From Calliopsis andreniformis (taxonomy: Eukaryota > Arthropoda > Insecta > Hymenoptera > Andrenidae), in NCBI RefSeq assembly GCF_051401765.1, contig NW_027480422.1, forward strand, positions 20,788,001 through 20,852,000: a DNA stretch of 64,000 bases, written 5' to 3'. The notes below the pieces were generated by a model. It searched no databases and was not told the DNA's origin. It worked only from the letters and a program-made list of their open reading frames with translations. Positions 1 through 10,112 of the stretch are shown here, in pieces; the stretch's first letter is position 1; each line of letters opens with the position of its first letter. The position numbers were made by a program, and so were the translations under genes.

Positions 1-197
1 AAGCATAAAATATAATATAAATACAACAGTTTTTCCATCGTATAACAGGAATAATTGCAACCAGAGTGAATGTGATGGTCATTTCTACGTTCCGCGCAAC
101 CTAGGCTTCACTCTAGGGCGTTGATCCACCTGATCGAATAGCTAGGGACTTAGAAGTCAACACCAGAAGCATAAAATAAAATAAAAATACAACAGTT
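1..197 (+). repeat. Block shared with 2,820-3,016 (offset 2,819 bp, 17 monomers)
   Basis: The sequence from the window start to about 197 recurs nearly unchanged at 2,820-3,016, including rare variants such as CGTTCCGCGCAACC, GCGTTGATCCACCTGATCG and TCAACACCAG. The copies part company inside the T-run (GTTTTTCC here, GTTTTTTC there). The left limit is unknown because the window begins here. Confidence 0.88.
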
Positions 198-332
198 TTT
201 CCATCGTATAAAACGAATAATTGCAACCAGTATGAATGTTATGGTCATTTCTACGTTCCGGGCAACCTAGGCTTCACTCTAGGGCGTTGCTCCAGCAGAT
301 CCAATAGTTAGGGCCTTAGAAGTCAATGCCAG
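167..332 (+). repeat. Representative 166-bp monomer
   Basis: This monomer shows the internal layout shared by the array. About 70 bases at the left (167-236) are strongly AT-rich and hold A-runs and a T5 run (CAGTTTTTCC). The right part is richer in GC and holds TTCCGGGCAACC, CCTAGG, GGGCGTTGC and later a TTAGGG hexamer. A half-AT, half-GC monomer of chromatosome length fits one positioned nucleosome per repeat, which is inference. Since 166 is 3 x 55 + 1, the reading frame changes with each monomer, so no coding frame can continue through the array. Confidence 0.93.
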
Positions 333-812
333 AAGCATAAAATACAATATAAATACAACAGTTTTTCCATGTATAAAATGAATAATTGCAAACAGTGAGG
401 AAGTAATGGTCATTTCTACGTTCCGGGCAACCAAGGCTTCACTCTAGGGCGTTGCTCCACCCCATCGAATAGGTACGGCCTTAGAAGTCGACGCCTGAAG
501 CATAAAAGACAATAAAAATACAACAGTTTTTTCATCGTATAACAGGAATAATTGCAACAAGCCTGAAGGTAATGGTCATTTCTACGTTCCGGGCAATCTA
601 GGATTCTCTCTAGGGCGTTGCTCCACCAGTTCGAATAGCTAGGGCCTAACAAGTCAACGCCAGAAGCATAAAATACAATAGAAATACAACAGCTTTTCCA
701 TTGTATAAAACGAATAATTGCAATCAGTATGAAAGTTATGGTCATTTATTCGTTCCGGGCAACCTAGGCATCACCCTAGGGCGTTGCTCCAACAGATCCA
801 ATAGTTAGGGCC
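240..812 (+). repeat. Block shared with 3,889-4,461 (offset 3,649 bp, 22 monomers)
   Basis: About 573 bases, including the rare variants CTCCAGCAGATCC, CAGTGAGGAAG and CTCCACCCCATCG, recur at 3,889-4,461. The part from about 291 recurs a third time from 5,266. It overlaps the start of the 995-bp unit, so exchanges have layered blocks of different size over each other. Confidence 0.85.
262..290. repeat. Interrupted dyad (potential hairpin), example of a motif in most monomers
   Basis: GCAAC (262-266) is complementary to GTTGC (286-290), and CTAG (267-270) to CTAG (279-282). They are separated by an 8-base loop (271-278) with a GGC bulge at 283-285. The same arrangement is visible in most monomers, although some break the inner CTAG pair (for example around 27,470-27,495). 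Dyad-rich sequence is known from centromeric satellites that lack CENP-B boxes. Whether this one folds in vivo is not shown by the sequence. Confidence 0.6.
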
Positions 813-1424
813 TAAGAAGTCTACGCCAGAAGTATAAAATACAACACAAATACAACAGCTTTCCCATCGTATAACAGGAATAATTGCAACCAGTGTGAAA
901 TGTATGGTCATTTCTACGTTCCGGGCATCCTAGGCTTCACTCTAGGGCATTGCTCCACCACATCGAAAGCTGCGGCCTTAGAAGTCAACGCCAGAGGCAT
1001 AAAATACAAAATAAATATAACAGTTTTTCCATCGTATAACAAGAAAAATTGCCACCAGTGTGAAAGTGATGGTCATTTCTGGATTCCGGGGAACCTAGGC
1101 TTCACTCTAGGGCGTTGCTCCTCCAGATAGAATAGTTAGGGCCCAGGAAGTCAACGCCTGAAGCATAAAATACAATATAAGTACAACAGTTTTTCCCTTG
1201 TATAACAGGAATAATTGCAACCAGTGTGAAGGGTATGGTCATTTGTCCGTTCCGGGCAACCTAGGCTTCACTCTAGGGCGTTGCTACACCACATCGAATA
1301 GCTGCGGCCTTAGAAGTCAACGCCAGAAGCATAAAATACAATAGCAATGCAACAGTTTTTCCATCGTATAACAGGAATAATTGCAACCAGTGTGAAAGAT
1401 ATGGTCATTTCTACGCTACGGGCA
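430..1424 (+). repeat. 6-monomer HOR (995 bp), copy 1
   Basis: The 995 bases from about 430 are followed directly by a near-identical second copy at 1,425. Diagnostic variants CACCCCATCGAATAGG, GAAGTCGACGCC and CATCGAAAGCTGCGG repeat at this offset. A few single-base differences separate the copies, for example GGATTCTCTC against GGCTTCTCTC in the second monomer. Confidence 0.88.
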
Positions 1425-2433
1425 ATCTAGGCTTCACTCTAGGGCGTTGCTCCACCCCATCGAATAGGTACGGCCTTAGAAGTCGACGCCTGAAGCATAA
1501 AAGACAATAAAAATACAACAGTTTTTTCATCGTATAACAGGAATAATTGCAACAAGCCTGAAGGTAATGGTCATTTCTACGTTCCGGGCAATCTAGGCTT
1601 CTCTCTAGGGCGTTGCTCCACCAGTTCGAATAGCTAGGGCCTAACAAGTCAAGGCCAGAAGCATAAAATACAATAGATATACAACAGCTTTTCCATTGTA
1701 TAAAACGAATAATTGCAATCAGTATGAAAGTTATGGTCATTTATTCGTTCCGGGCAACCTAGGCATCACCCTAGGGCGTTGCTCCAACAGATGCAATAGT
1801 TAGGGCCTAAGAAGTCTACGCCAGAAGTATAAAATACAACACAAATACAACAGCTTTCCCATCGTATAACAGGAATAATTGCAACCAGTGTGAAAGTTAT
1901 GGTCATTTCTACGTTCCGGGCATCCTAGGCTTCACTCTAGGGCATTGCTCCACCACATCGAAAGCTGCGGCCTTAGAAGTCAACGCCAGAGGCATAAAAT
2001 ACAAAATAAATATAACAGTTTTTCCATCGTATAACAAGAAAAATTGCCACCAGTGTGAAAGTGATGGTCATTTCTGGATTCCGGGGAACCTAGGCTTCAC
2101 TCTAGGGCGTTGCTCCTCCAGATAGAATAGTTAGGGCCCAGGAAGTCAACGCCTGAAGCATAAAATACAATATAAGTACAACAGTTTTTCCCTTGTATAA
2201 CAGGAATAATTGCAACCAGTGTGAAGGGTATGGTCATTTGTCCGTTCCGGGCAACCTAGGCTTCACTCTAGGGCGTTGCTACACCACATCGAATAGCTGC
2301 GGCCTTAGAAGTCAACGCCAGAAGCATAAAATACAATAGAAATGCAACAGTTTTTCCATCGTATAACAGGAATAATTGCAACCAGTGTGAAAGATATGGT
2401 CATTTCTACGCTACGGGCAATCTAGGCTTCACT
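1425..2433 (+). repeat. 6-monomer HOR (995 bp), copy 2
   Basis: Second head-to-tail copy of the 995-bp unit. Similarity continues about 14 bases past one full unit, then breaks where the next monomer reads CTAGAGGGTTGCTCC instead of CTAGGGCGTTGCTCC. Differences from copy 1 include GAAAGTTATGG here against GAAATGTATGG there. Confidence 0.88.
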
Positions 2434-2819
2434 CTAGAGGGTTGCTCCAACACATCGAGTAGCTACGGCCTTAGAAGTCAACGCCAGAAGCACAAAATAA
2501 AATAAAAATACAACAGTTATTCCATCGTATAACAGGAATAATTACAACCAGTGTGAAAGTAATGGGCATTTCTACGTTCCGTGCAACCTAGGCTTCACTC
2601 TAGGGCGTTGCTCCACCAGATCGAATAGCTAGGGCCTTAGAAGTCAATGCCAGAAACATAAATTGCAATATAAATACAACAGTTTTTCCTCTGTATAATA
2701 TGAATAATTGCAAACAGTGTGTACGTAATGGTCATTTCTACGTTCCGGGCAACCTAGGCTTCACTCTAGGGCGTTGCTCCACCACATCGAATAGCTACGG
2801 CCTTAGAAGTCAACGCCTG

Positions 2820-3016
2820 AAGCATAAAATATAATATAAATACAACAGTTTTTCCATCGTATAACAGGAATAATTGCAACCAGAGTGAATGTGATGGTCA
2901 TTTCTACGTTCCGCGCAACCTAGGCTTCACTCTAGGGCGTTGATCCACCTGATCGAATAGCTAGGGACTTAGAAGTCAACACCAGAAGCATAAAATAAAA
3001 TAAAAATACAACAGTT
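2820..3016 (+). repeat. Second copy of the block at 1-197
   Basis: Near-identical to the first 197 bases of the window. It joins directly to a block that recurs from 5,497, so this point is a junction between two different exchange events. Confidence 0.86.
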
Positions 3017-3943
3017 TTTTCATCGTATAACAGGAATAATTGCAACAAGCCTGAAGGTAATGGTCATTTCTACGTTCCGGGCAATCTAGGCTTCTCTCTA
3101 GGGCGTTGCTCCAGCACTTCGAATAGCTAGGGCCTAACAAGTCAACGCCAGAAGCATAAAATACAATAGAAATACAACAGCTTTTCCATTGTATAAAACG
3201 AATAATTGCAATCAGTATGAAAGTTATGGTCATTTATTCGTTCCGGGCATCCTAGGCATCACCCTAGGCCGTTGCTCCAACAGATCCAATAGTTAGGGCC
3301 TAAGTAGTCTACGCCAGAAGTATAAAATACAACACAAATACAACAGCTTTCCCATCGTATAACAGGAATAATTGCAACCAGTGTGTAAGATATGGACATT
3401 ACTACGTTCCGGGCAACCTAGGCTTCACTCTAGAGAGTTGCTCCACCACATCGAGTAGCTACGGCCTTAGATGTCAACGCCAGAAGCATAAAATACAATA
3501 TAAATACAACAGTTTTTTCCTTGTATAGCAGGAATAATTGCAACCAGTGTGAAAGGTATGGTCATTTCTACGTTCCGGGCAACCTAGGCTTCACTCTAGG
3601 GCGTTGCTCCACCACATCGAATACATTGGGGCTTAGACGTCAACGCCAGAAGCATAAAGTACATTAAAAATCCAACAGTTTGTCCATCGTATAACAGGAA
3701 TAGTTGCCACCAGTGTGAAAGTGATGGTCATTTCTGGATTCCGAGCAACCTAGGCTTCACTCTAGGGCGTCGCTCCTCCAGATAGAACAGTCAGGGCCCA
3801 GGAAGTCAACGCCTGAAGCATAAAATGCAATATAAATACAACAGTTTTTCCCTTGTATAACAGGAGTAATTGCAACCAGTGTGAGGGGTATGGTCATTTC
3901 TACGTTCCGGGCAACCTAGGCTTCACTCTAGGGCGTTGCTCCA
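3010..3943 (+). repeat. Block shared with 5,497-6,430 (offset about 2,487 bp, 15 monomers)
   Basis: About 930 bases recur at 5,497-6,430 with 1-2 base indels. Rare shared variants include GTGTGTAAGATATGGAC, CATCGAATACATTGGGGC and CAACAGTTTGTCC. The copies diverge at CTCCAGCAGATCC (here) against CTCCACCACATCG (there). Confidence 0.85.
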
Positions 3944-4461
3944 GCAGATCCAATAGTTAGGGCCTTAGAAGTCAATGCCAGAAGCATAAAATACAATATA
4001 AATACAACAGTTTTTCCATGTATAAAATGAATAATTGCAAACAGTGAGGAAGTAATGGTCATTTCTACGTTCCGGGCAACCTAGGCTTCACTCTAGGGCG
4101 TTGCTCCACCCCATCGAATAGGTACGGCCTTAGAAGTCGACGCCTGAAGCATAAAAGACAATAAAAATACAACAGTTTTTTCATCGTATAACAGGAATAA
4201 TTGCAACAAGCCTGAAGGTAATGGTCATTTCTACGTTCCGGGCAATCTAGGCTTCTCTCTAGGGCGTTGCTCCACCAGTTCGAATAGCTAGGGCCTAACA
4301 AGTCAACGCCAGAAGCATAAAATACAATAGAAATACAACAGCTTTTCCATTGTATAAAACGAATAATTGCAATCAGTATGAAAGTTATGGTCATTTATTC
4401 GTTCCGGGCAACCTAGGCATCACCCTAGGGCGTTGCTCCAACAGATCCAATAGTTAGGGCC
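3889..4461 (+). repeat. Second copy of the block at 240-812
   Basis: Repeats 240-812 at an offset of 3,649 bp. From about 3,940 it also matches 5,266-5,787 (offset 1,326 bp, 8 monomers). After 4,461 the sequence switches to a version first seen near 3,464 (TTAGATGTCAACGCC), then from about 4,547 to one first seen near 899. This short stretch is a three-source mosaic. Confidence 0.84.
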
Positions 4462-4964
4462 TTAGATGTCAACGCCAGAAGCATAAAATACAATATAAAT
4501 ACAACAGTTTTTTCCTTGTATAGCAGGAATAATTGCAACCAGTGTGAAATGTATGGTCATTTCTACGTTCCGGGCATCCTAGGCTTCACTCTAGGGCATT
4601 GCTCCACCACATCGAAAGCTGCGGCCTTAGAAGTCAACGCCAGAGGCATAAAATACAAAATAAATATAACAGTTTTTCCATCGTATAACAGGAATAATTG
4701 CATCCAGTGTGAAAGTGATGGTCATTTCTACGTTACGGGGAAACTAAGCTTCAGTCTAGGGCGCGGTTCCCCAATATCGAATAGTTAGGGCCTAAGAAGT
4801 CAACGCCAGGAGCACCAAATACAAAATAAATACAACAGTTTTTCCATCGTATAGCAGGAATAATTGCAACCAGAGTGAAGGTGATGGTCATTTCTACGTC
4901 CCGTGCTACCTAGGCTTCACTCTAGGGCGTTGCTCCACCAGATCGAATAGCTAGGAACTTAGAA

Positions 4965-5130
4965 GTCAACGCTAGGAGCACCAAATACAAAATAAGTACA
5001 ATAGTTTTTCCATCGTATAAAACGAATAATTGCAACCAGTATGAAAGCTATGGTCATTTCTACGTTCCGGGCAACCTAGGCTTCACTCTTGGGCGTTGCT
5101 CCACCAGATCCAATAGCTAGGGCCTAAGAA
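4965..5130 (+). repeat. Monomer nearly identical to its right-hand neighbour
   Basis: The monomer at 4,965-5,130 and the following one (5,131-5,266) share an unusual variant set: AGGAGCACCAAATAC, AAATAAGTACAATAG and CAGTATGAAAGCTATGG. They differ by only a few bases. Elsewhere neighbouring monomers differ much more, so this looks like a recent single-monomer duplication or conversion. Confidence 0.8.
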
Positions 5131-5265
5131 GTCAACGCCAGGAGCACCAAATACAAAATAAGTACAATAGTTTTTCCATCGTATAAAACGAATAATTGCA
5201 ACCAGTATGAAAGCTATGGTCATTTCTACGTTCCGGGCAGCCTAGGCTTCACCCTAGGGCGTTGC

Positions 5266-5787
5266 TCCAACAGATCCAATAGTTAGGGCCTTAGAAGTCA
5301 ATGCCAGAAGCATAAAATACAATATAAATACAACAGTTTTTCCATGTATAAAATGAATAATTGCAAACAGTGAGGAAGTAATGGTCATTTCTACGTTCCG
5401 GGCAACCTAGGCATCACTCTAGGGCGTTGCTCCACCCCATCGAATAGGTACGGCCTTAGAAGTCGACGCCTGAAGCATAAAAGACAATAAAAATACAACA
5501 GTTTTTTCATCGTATAACAGGAATAATTGCAACAAGCCTGAAGGTAATGGTCATTTCTACGTTCCGGGCAATCTAGGCTTCTCTCTAGGGCGTTGCTCCA
5601 CCAGTTCGAATAGCTAGGGCCTAACAAGTCAACGCCAGAAGCATAAAATACAATAGAAATACAACAGCTTTTCCATTGTATAAAACGAATAATTGCAATC
5701 AGTATGAAAGTTATGGTCATTTATTCGTTCCGGGCAACCTAGGCATCACCCTAGGGCGTTGCTCCAACAGATCCAATAGTTAGGGCC
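5266..5787 (+). repeat. Third copy of the 3,940-4,461 block (offset 1,326 bp, 8 monomers)
   Basis: It carries the same rare variants CAGTGAGGAAG, CACCCCATCG and GAAGTCGACGCC seen near 385-500 and 4,040-4,150. It ends where this copy reads GGGCCTAAGAAGTCTACG and the earlier one reads GGGCCTTAGATGTCAACG. Confidence 0.83.
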
Positions 5788-6430
5788 TAAGAAGTCTACG
5801 CCAGAAGTATAAAATACAACACAAATACAACAGCTTTCCCATCGTATAACAGGAATAATTGCAACCAGTGTGTAAGATATGGACATTACTACGTTCCGGG
5901 CAACCTAGGCTTCACTCTAGAGAGTTGCTCCACCACATCGAGTAGCTACGGCCTTAGATGTCAACGCCAGAAGCATAAAATACAATATAAATACAACAGT
6001 TTTTCCCTTGTATAGCAGGAATAATTGCAACCAGTGTGAAAGGTATGGTCATTTCTACGTTCCGGGCAACCTAGGCTTCACTCTAGGGCGTTGCTCCACC
6101 ACATCGAATACATTGGGGCTTAGACGTCAACGCCAGAAGCATAAAGTACATTAAAAATCCAACAGTTTGTCCATCGTATAACAGGAATAGTTGCCACCAG
6201 TGTGAAAGTGATGGTCATTTCTGGATTCCGAGCAACCTAAGCTTCAATCTAGGGCGTCGCTCCTCCAGATAGAACAGTCAGGGCCCAGGAAGTCAACGCC
6301 TGAAGCATAAAATGCAATATAAATACAACAGTTTTTCCCTTGTATAACAGGAGTAATTGCAACCAGTGTGAGGGGTATGGTCATTTCTACGTTCCGGGCA
6401 ACCTAGGCTTCACTCTAGGGCGTTGCTCCA
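5497..6430 (+). repeat. Second copy of the block at 3,010-3,943
   Basis: Repeats 3,010-3,943 at an offset of about 2,487 bp. Beyond it, about 6,435-6,620 matches about 2,285-2,470 (offset about 4,150 bp, 25 monomers), including CAATAGAAATGCAACAG and CTAGAGGGTTG. Confidence 0.83.
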
Positions 6431-6664
6431 CCACATCGAATAGCTGCGGCCTTAGAAGTCAACGCCAGAAGCATAAAATACAATAGAAATGCAACAGTTT
6501 TTCCATCGTATAACTGGAATAATTGCAACCAGTGTGAAAGATATGGTCATTTCTACGCTACGGGAAATCTAGGCTTCACTCTAGAGGGTTGGTCCAACAC
6601 ATCGAGTAGCTACGGCCTTAGAAGTCAACGCCAGAAGCATAAAATACAATATAAATACAACAGT

Positions 6665-7391
6665 TTTTCCATCGTATAACAGGAATAATTGCAACCAGTG
6701 TGAAAGTGATGGTCATTTCTACGTTACGGGGAAACTAGGCTTCAGTCTAGGGCGCGGTTCCCCAATATCGAATAGTTAGGGCCTAAGAAGCCTACGCCAG
6801 AAGCATAAAATACAATATAAATACCACAGCTCTTCCATCGTATAACAGGTATAATTGCAACCAGAGTGAAGGTGATGGTCATTTCTAACTTCCGGGCAAC
6901 CTAGGCTTCACTCTAGAGCGTTGCTCCACTAGATCGAATAGCTACGGCCTTATAAGTCAACGCCAGAAGCACAAAATAAAATAAAAGTACAACAGTTATT
7001 CCATCGTATAACAGGAATAATTACAACCAGTGCGAAAGAAATGGGCATTTCTACGTTCCGTGCAACCTAGGCTTCACTCTAGGGCGTTGATCCACCAGGT
7101 CGAATAGTTAGGGCCTTAGAAAACAACTCCAGACGCATAAAATACAATATAAATACAACAGTTTTTCCACGGTGTAAAACGAATAATTGCAACCAGTATG
7201 AAAGTTATGGTCATTTCTACGTTCCGGGCAACCTAGGCTTCACCCTAGGTCGTTGCTCCTCCAGATCGAATAGTTAGGGCCTAAGAAGTCAACGCCAGAA
7301 GCATAAAATACAATAGAGATACAACAGTTTTTCCATCGTATAACAGGAATAATTGCAACCAGTGTGAAAGTTATGGTCATTTCAACGATCA
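6665..7391 (+). repeat. Block shared with 9,154-9,881 (offset about 2,489 bp, 15 monomers)
   Basis: The rare variants GTTACGGGGAAACTAGG, GGGCGCGGTTCCCC and TAGAAAACAACTCCAG occur in both blocks. A related monomer with the same GCGCGGTTCCCC variant stands near 4,730-4,770. The copies diverge after CAACGATCAG. Confidence 0.83.
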
Positions 7392-7419
7392 GTGCAACCT
7401 AGGCTTCACTCTAGGGCGC

Positions 7420-8990
7420 TGTTCCACCAGATCGAATAGCTACGGCCTTAGAAGTCAACGCCATAATTATAAAAAACAATATAAATACAACAGTTTTTCC
7501 ATTGTATAAAACGAATAATTGCAAACAGTGTGGAGGTAATGGCCATTTCTACTTTCCGGGCAACCTAGGCTTCACTATAGGGCGTTTCTCCACCACATCG
7601 AATAGCTACGGCCCTAGAAGTCAACGCCTGAAGCATAAAATATAATATAAATACAACAGTTTTTCCATCGTATAACAGGAATAATTGCAACCAAAGTGAA
7701 GGTGATGGTGACTTCTAAGTTCCGGGCAACCCAGGCTTCACTCGAGAGCGTTGCACCACCAGATCGAATAGCTAGGGCCTTAGAAGTCAACGCCAGAAGC
7801 ATAAAATAAAATATAAATACAACAGTTATTCCATCGTATAACAGGAATAATTACAACCAGTGTGAAAGTAATGGGCATTTGTTCGTCCCGTGCAACCTAG
7901 GCTTCACTCTAGGGCGTTGCTCCACCAGATCCAATAGTTAGGGCCTAAGAAGTCAACGCCAGAAGCATAAAATACAATACAAATACAACAGCTTTTCCAT
8001 CGTATAACTGGAATAATTACGAACAGTGTGTAAGATATGGACGTTACTACGTTCCGGGCAACCTAGGCTTCACTCTAGGGCGTTGCTCCACCACATCGAA
8101 TAGTTGGGGCCTTAGAAGTCCATGCCAGAAGCATATAATGCAATATAAATACAACAGTTCTTCCACTGTATAATATGTATAATTGCAAACAGTGTGGAAG
8201 TAATCATCATTTCTACGTTCTGGCAACCTAGGCTTCTCTCTAGGGCGTTGCTCCACCACATCGAATAGCTACGGCCTTAGAAGTCAACGCCTGAAGCATA
8301 AAATATAATATAAATAAAACAGTTTTTCCATCGTATAGCAGGAATAATTGGAACCAGAGTGAAGGTGATGGTCATTTCTACGTCCCGTGCTACCTAGGCT
8401 TCACTCTAGGGCGTTCCTCCACCAGATCGAATAGCTAGGAACTTAGAAGTCAACGCTAGGAGCGTAAAATAAAATAAAAATACAACAGTTTTTCCATCGT
8501 ATAAAAGGAATAATTGCAACCAGTATGCATGTTATGGTCATTTCTACGTTCCGGGCAACCTAGGCTTCACTCTTGGGCGTTGGTCCACCAGATCCAATAG
8601 CTAGGGCCTAAGAAGTCAACGCCAGGAGCACCAAATACAAAATAAATACAATAGTTTTTCCATCGTATAAAACGAATAATTGCAACCAGTATGAAAGCTA
8701 TGGTCATTTCTACGTTCCGGGCAACCTAGGCTTCACTCTAGGGCGTTGCTCAACCACATCGAATAGCTACGGCCCTAGAAGACAACGCCATAACTATAAC
8801 ATACAATATAAATACAACAGTCTTTCCGTCGTATAAAACGAATAATTGCAACCAGTCTGATAGTTATGGTCATTTCTACGTTCCGGGCAATCTAGGCTTC
8901 TCTCTACGGCGTTGCTCCACCAGATCGAATAGTTAGGGCCTAAGAAGTCAACGCCAGAAGCATTAAATACAATAGAAATGCAACAGTTTT
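7420..8990 (+). repeat. Block shared with 10,240-11,811 (offset 2,820-2,821 bp, 17 monomers)
   Basis: About 1.57 kb here reappears inside the first copy of the 4,313-bp HOR, including the variants CCATTTCTACTTTCCGGG, GATGGTGACTTCTAAG and GAAGACAACGCCATAAC. One stretch of about 75 bases (7,975-8,050) differs between the copies, and a one-base deletion near 8,221 changes the offset from 2,820 to 2,821. This shows how the 26-monomer HOR is rooted in the older left flank. Confidence 0.84.
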
Positions 8991-9153
8991 TCCATCGTAT
9001 AACAGGAATAATTGCAACCAGTGTGAAAGATATGGTCATTTCTACGATACGGGCAACCTAGGCTCCACTCTAGGGCGTCGTCCCACCAGATCGAATAGTT
9101 AGAGCCTAAGAAGTCTACGCCAGAAGCATAAAATGCAATAAAAATACAACAGC

Positions 9154-9881
9154 TTTTCCATCGTATAACAGGAATAATTGCAACCAGTGTGAAAGTGATG
9201 GTCATTTCTACGTTACGGGGAAACTAGGCTTCAGTCTAGGGCGCGGTTCCCCAATATCGAATAGCTAGGGCCTAAGAAGCCTACGCCAGAAGCATAAAAT
9301 ACAATATAAATACCACAGCTTTTCCATCGTTTAACAGGAATAATTGCAACCAGAGTGAAGGTGATGGTCATTTCTAAATTCCGGGCAACCTAGGCTTCAC
9401 TCTAGGGCGTTGCTCCACCAGATCGAATAGCTACGGCCTTATAAGTCAACGCCAGAAGCACAAAATAAAATAAAAATACAACAGTTATTCCATCGTATAA
9501 CAGGAATAATTACAACCAGTGTGAAAGTAATGGGCATTTCTACGTTCCGTGCAACCTAGGCTTCACCCTAGGGCGTTGATCCACCAGGTCGAATAGTTAG
9601 GGCCTTAGAAAACAACTCCAGACGCATAAAATACAATATAAATACAACAGTTTTTCCACGGCGTCAAACGAATAATTGCAACCAGTATGAAAGTTATGGT
9701 CATTTCTACGTTCCGGGCAACCTAGGCTTCACCCTAGGGCGTTGCTCCTCCAGATCGAATAGTTAGGGCCTAAGAAGTCAACGCCAGAAGCATAAAATAC
9801 AATAGAGATACAACAGTTTTTCCATCGTATAACAGGAATAATTGCAAGCAGTGTGAAAGTTATGGTCATTTCAACGATCAG
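9154..9881 (+). repeat. Second copy of the block at 6,665-7,391
   Basis: Repeats 6,665-7,391 with few changes. The following sequence (9,870-10,050) resembles 12,690-12,870 in the 26-monomer HOR, with the shared variants GCGTTGCTGCACC, CAACAGATTTTCC and GTATAATACG. Confidence 0.82.
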
Positions 9882-10112
9882 GACAACCTAGGCTTCACTC
9901 CAGGGCGTTGCTGCACCACATCGAATAGCTACGGCCTTAGAAGTCAACGCCAGAAGATTAAAATACAATATGAATACAACAGATTTTCCATCGTATAATA
10001 CGAACAATTGCAATCAGTATGAAAGTTATGGTCATTTCTACGTTCCGGGCAACCTGGGCTTCACCAGAGGGCGTTGCTCCACCAGATCCAATAGTTAGGA
10101 CCTAAGAAGTCC

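Noticed and set aside
600..640. Pol III B-box-like AGTTCGAATAG with downstream T5, suggesting a tRNA- or SINE-derived satellite
   Set aside because: Only a few monomers have the G-T-T-C-G-A-A form, the 3' half does not fit the B-box consensus, and there is no A-box or tRNA fold.
4516..4788. Plus-strand translation with a zinc-knuckle look-alike (CNQCESDGHF)
   Set aside because: It has the C-x2-C-x4-H spacing but lacks the last cysteine of a CCHC knuckle, and it comes from the repeat text GCAACCAGTGTGAAAG present in many non-coding contexts. Chance resemblance.
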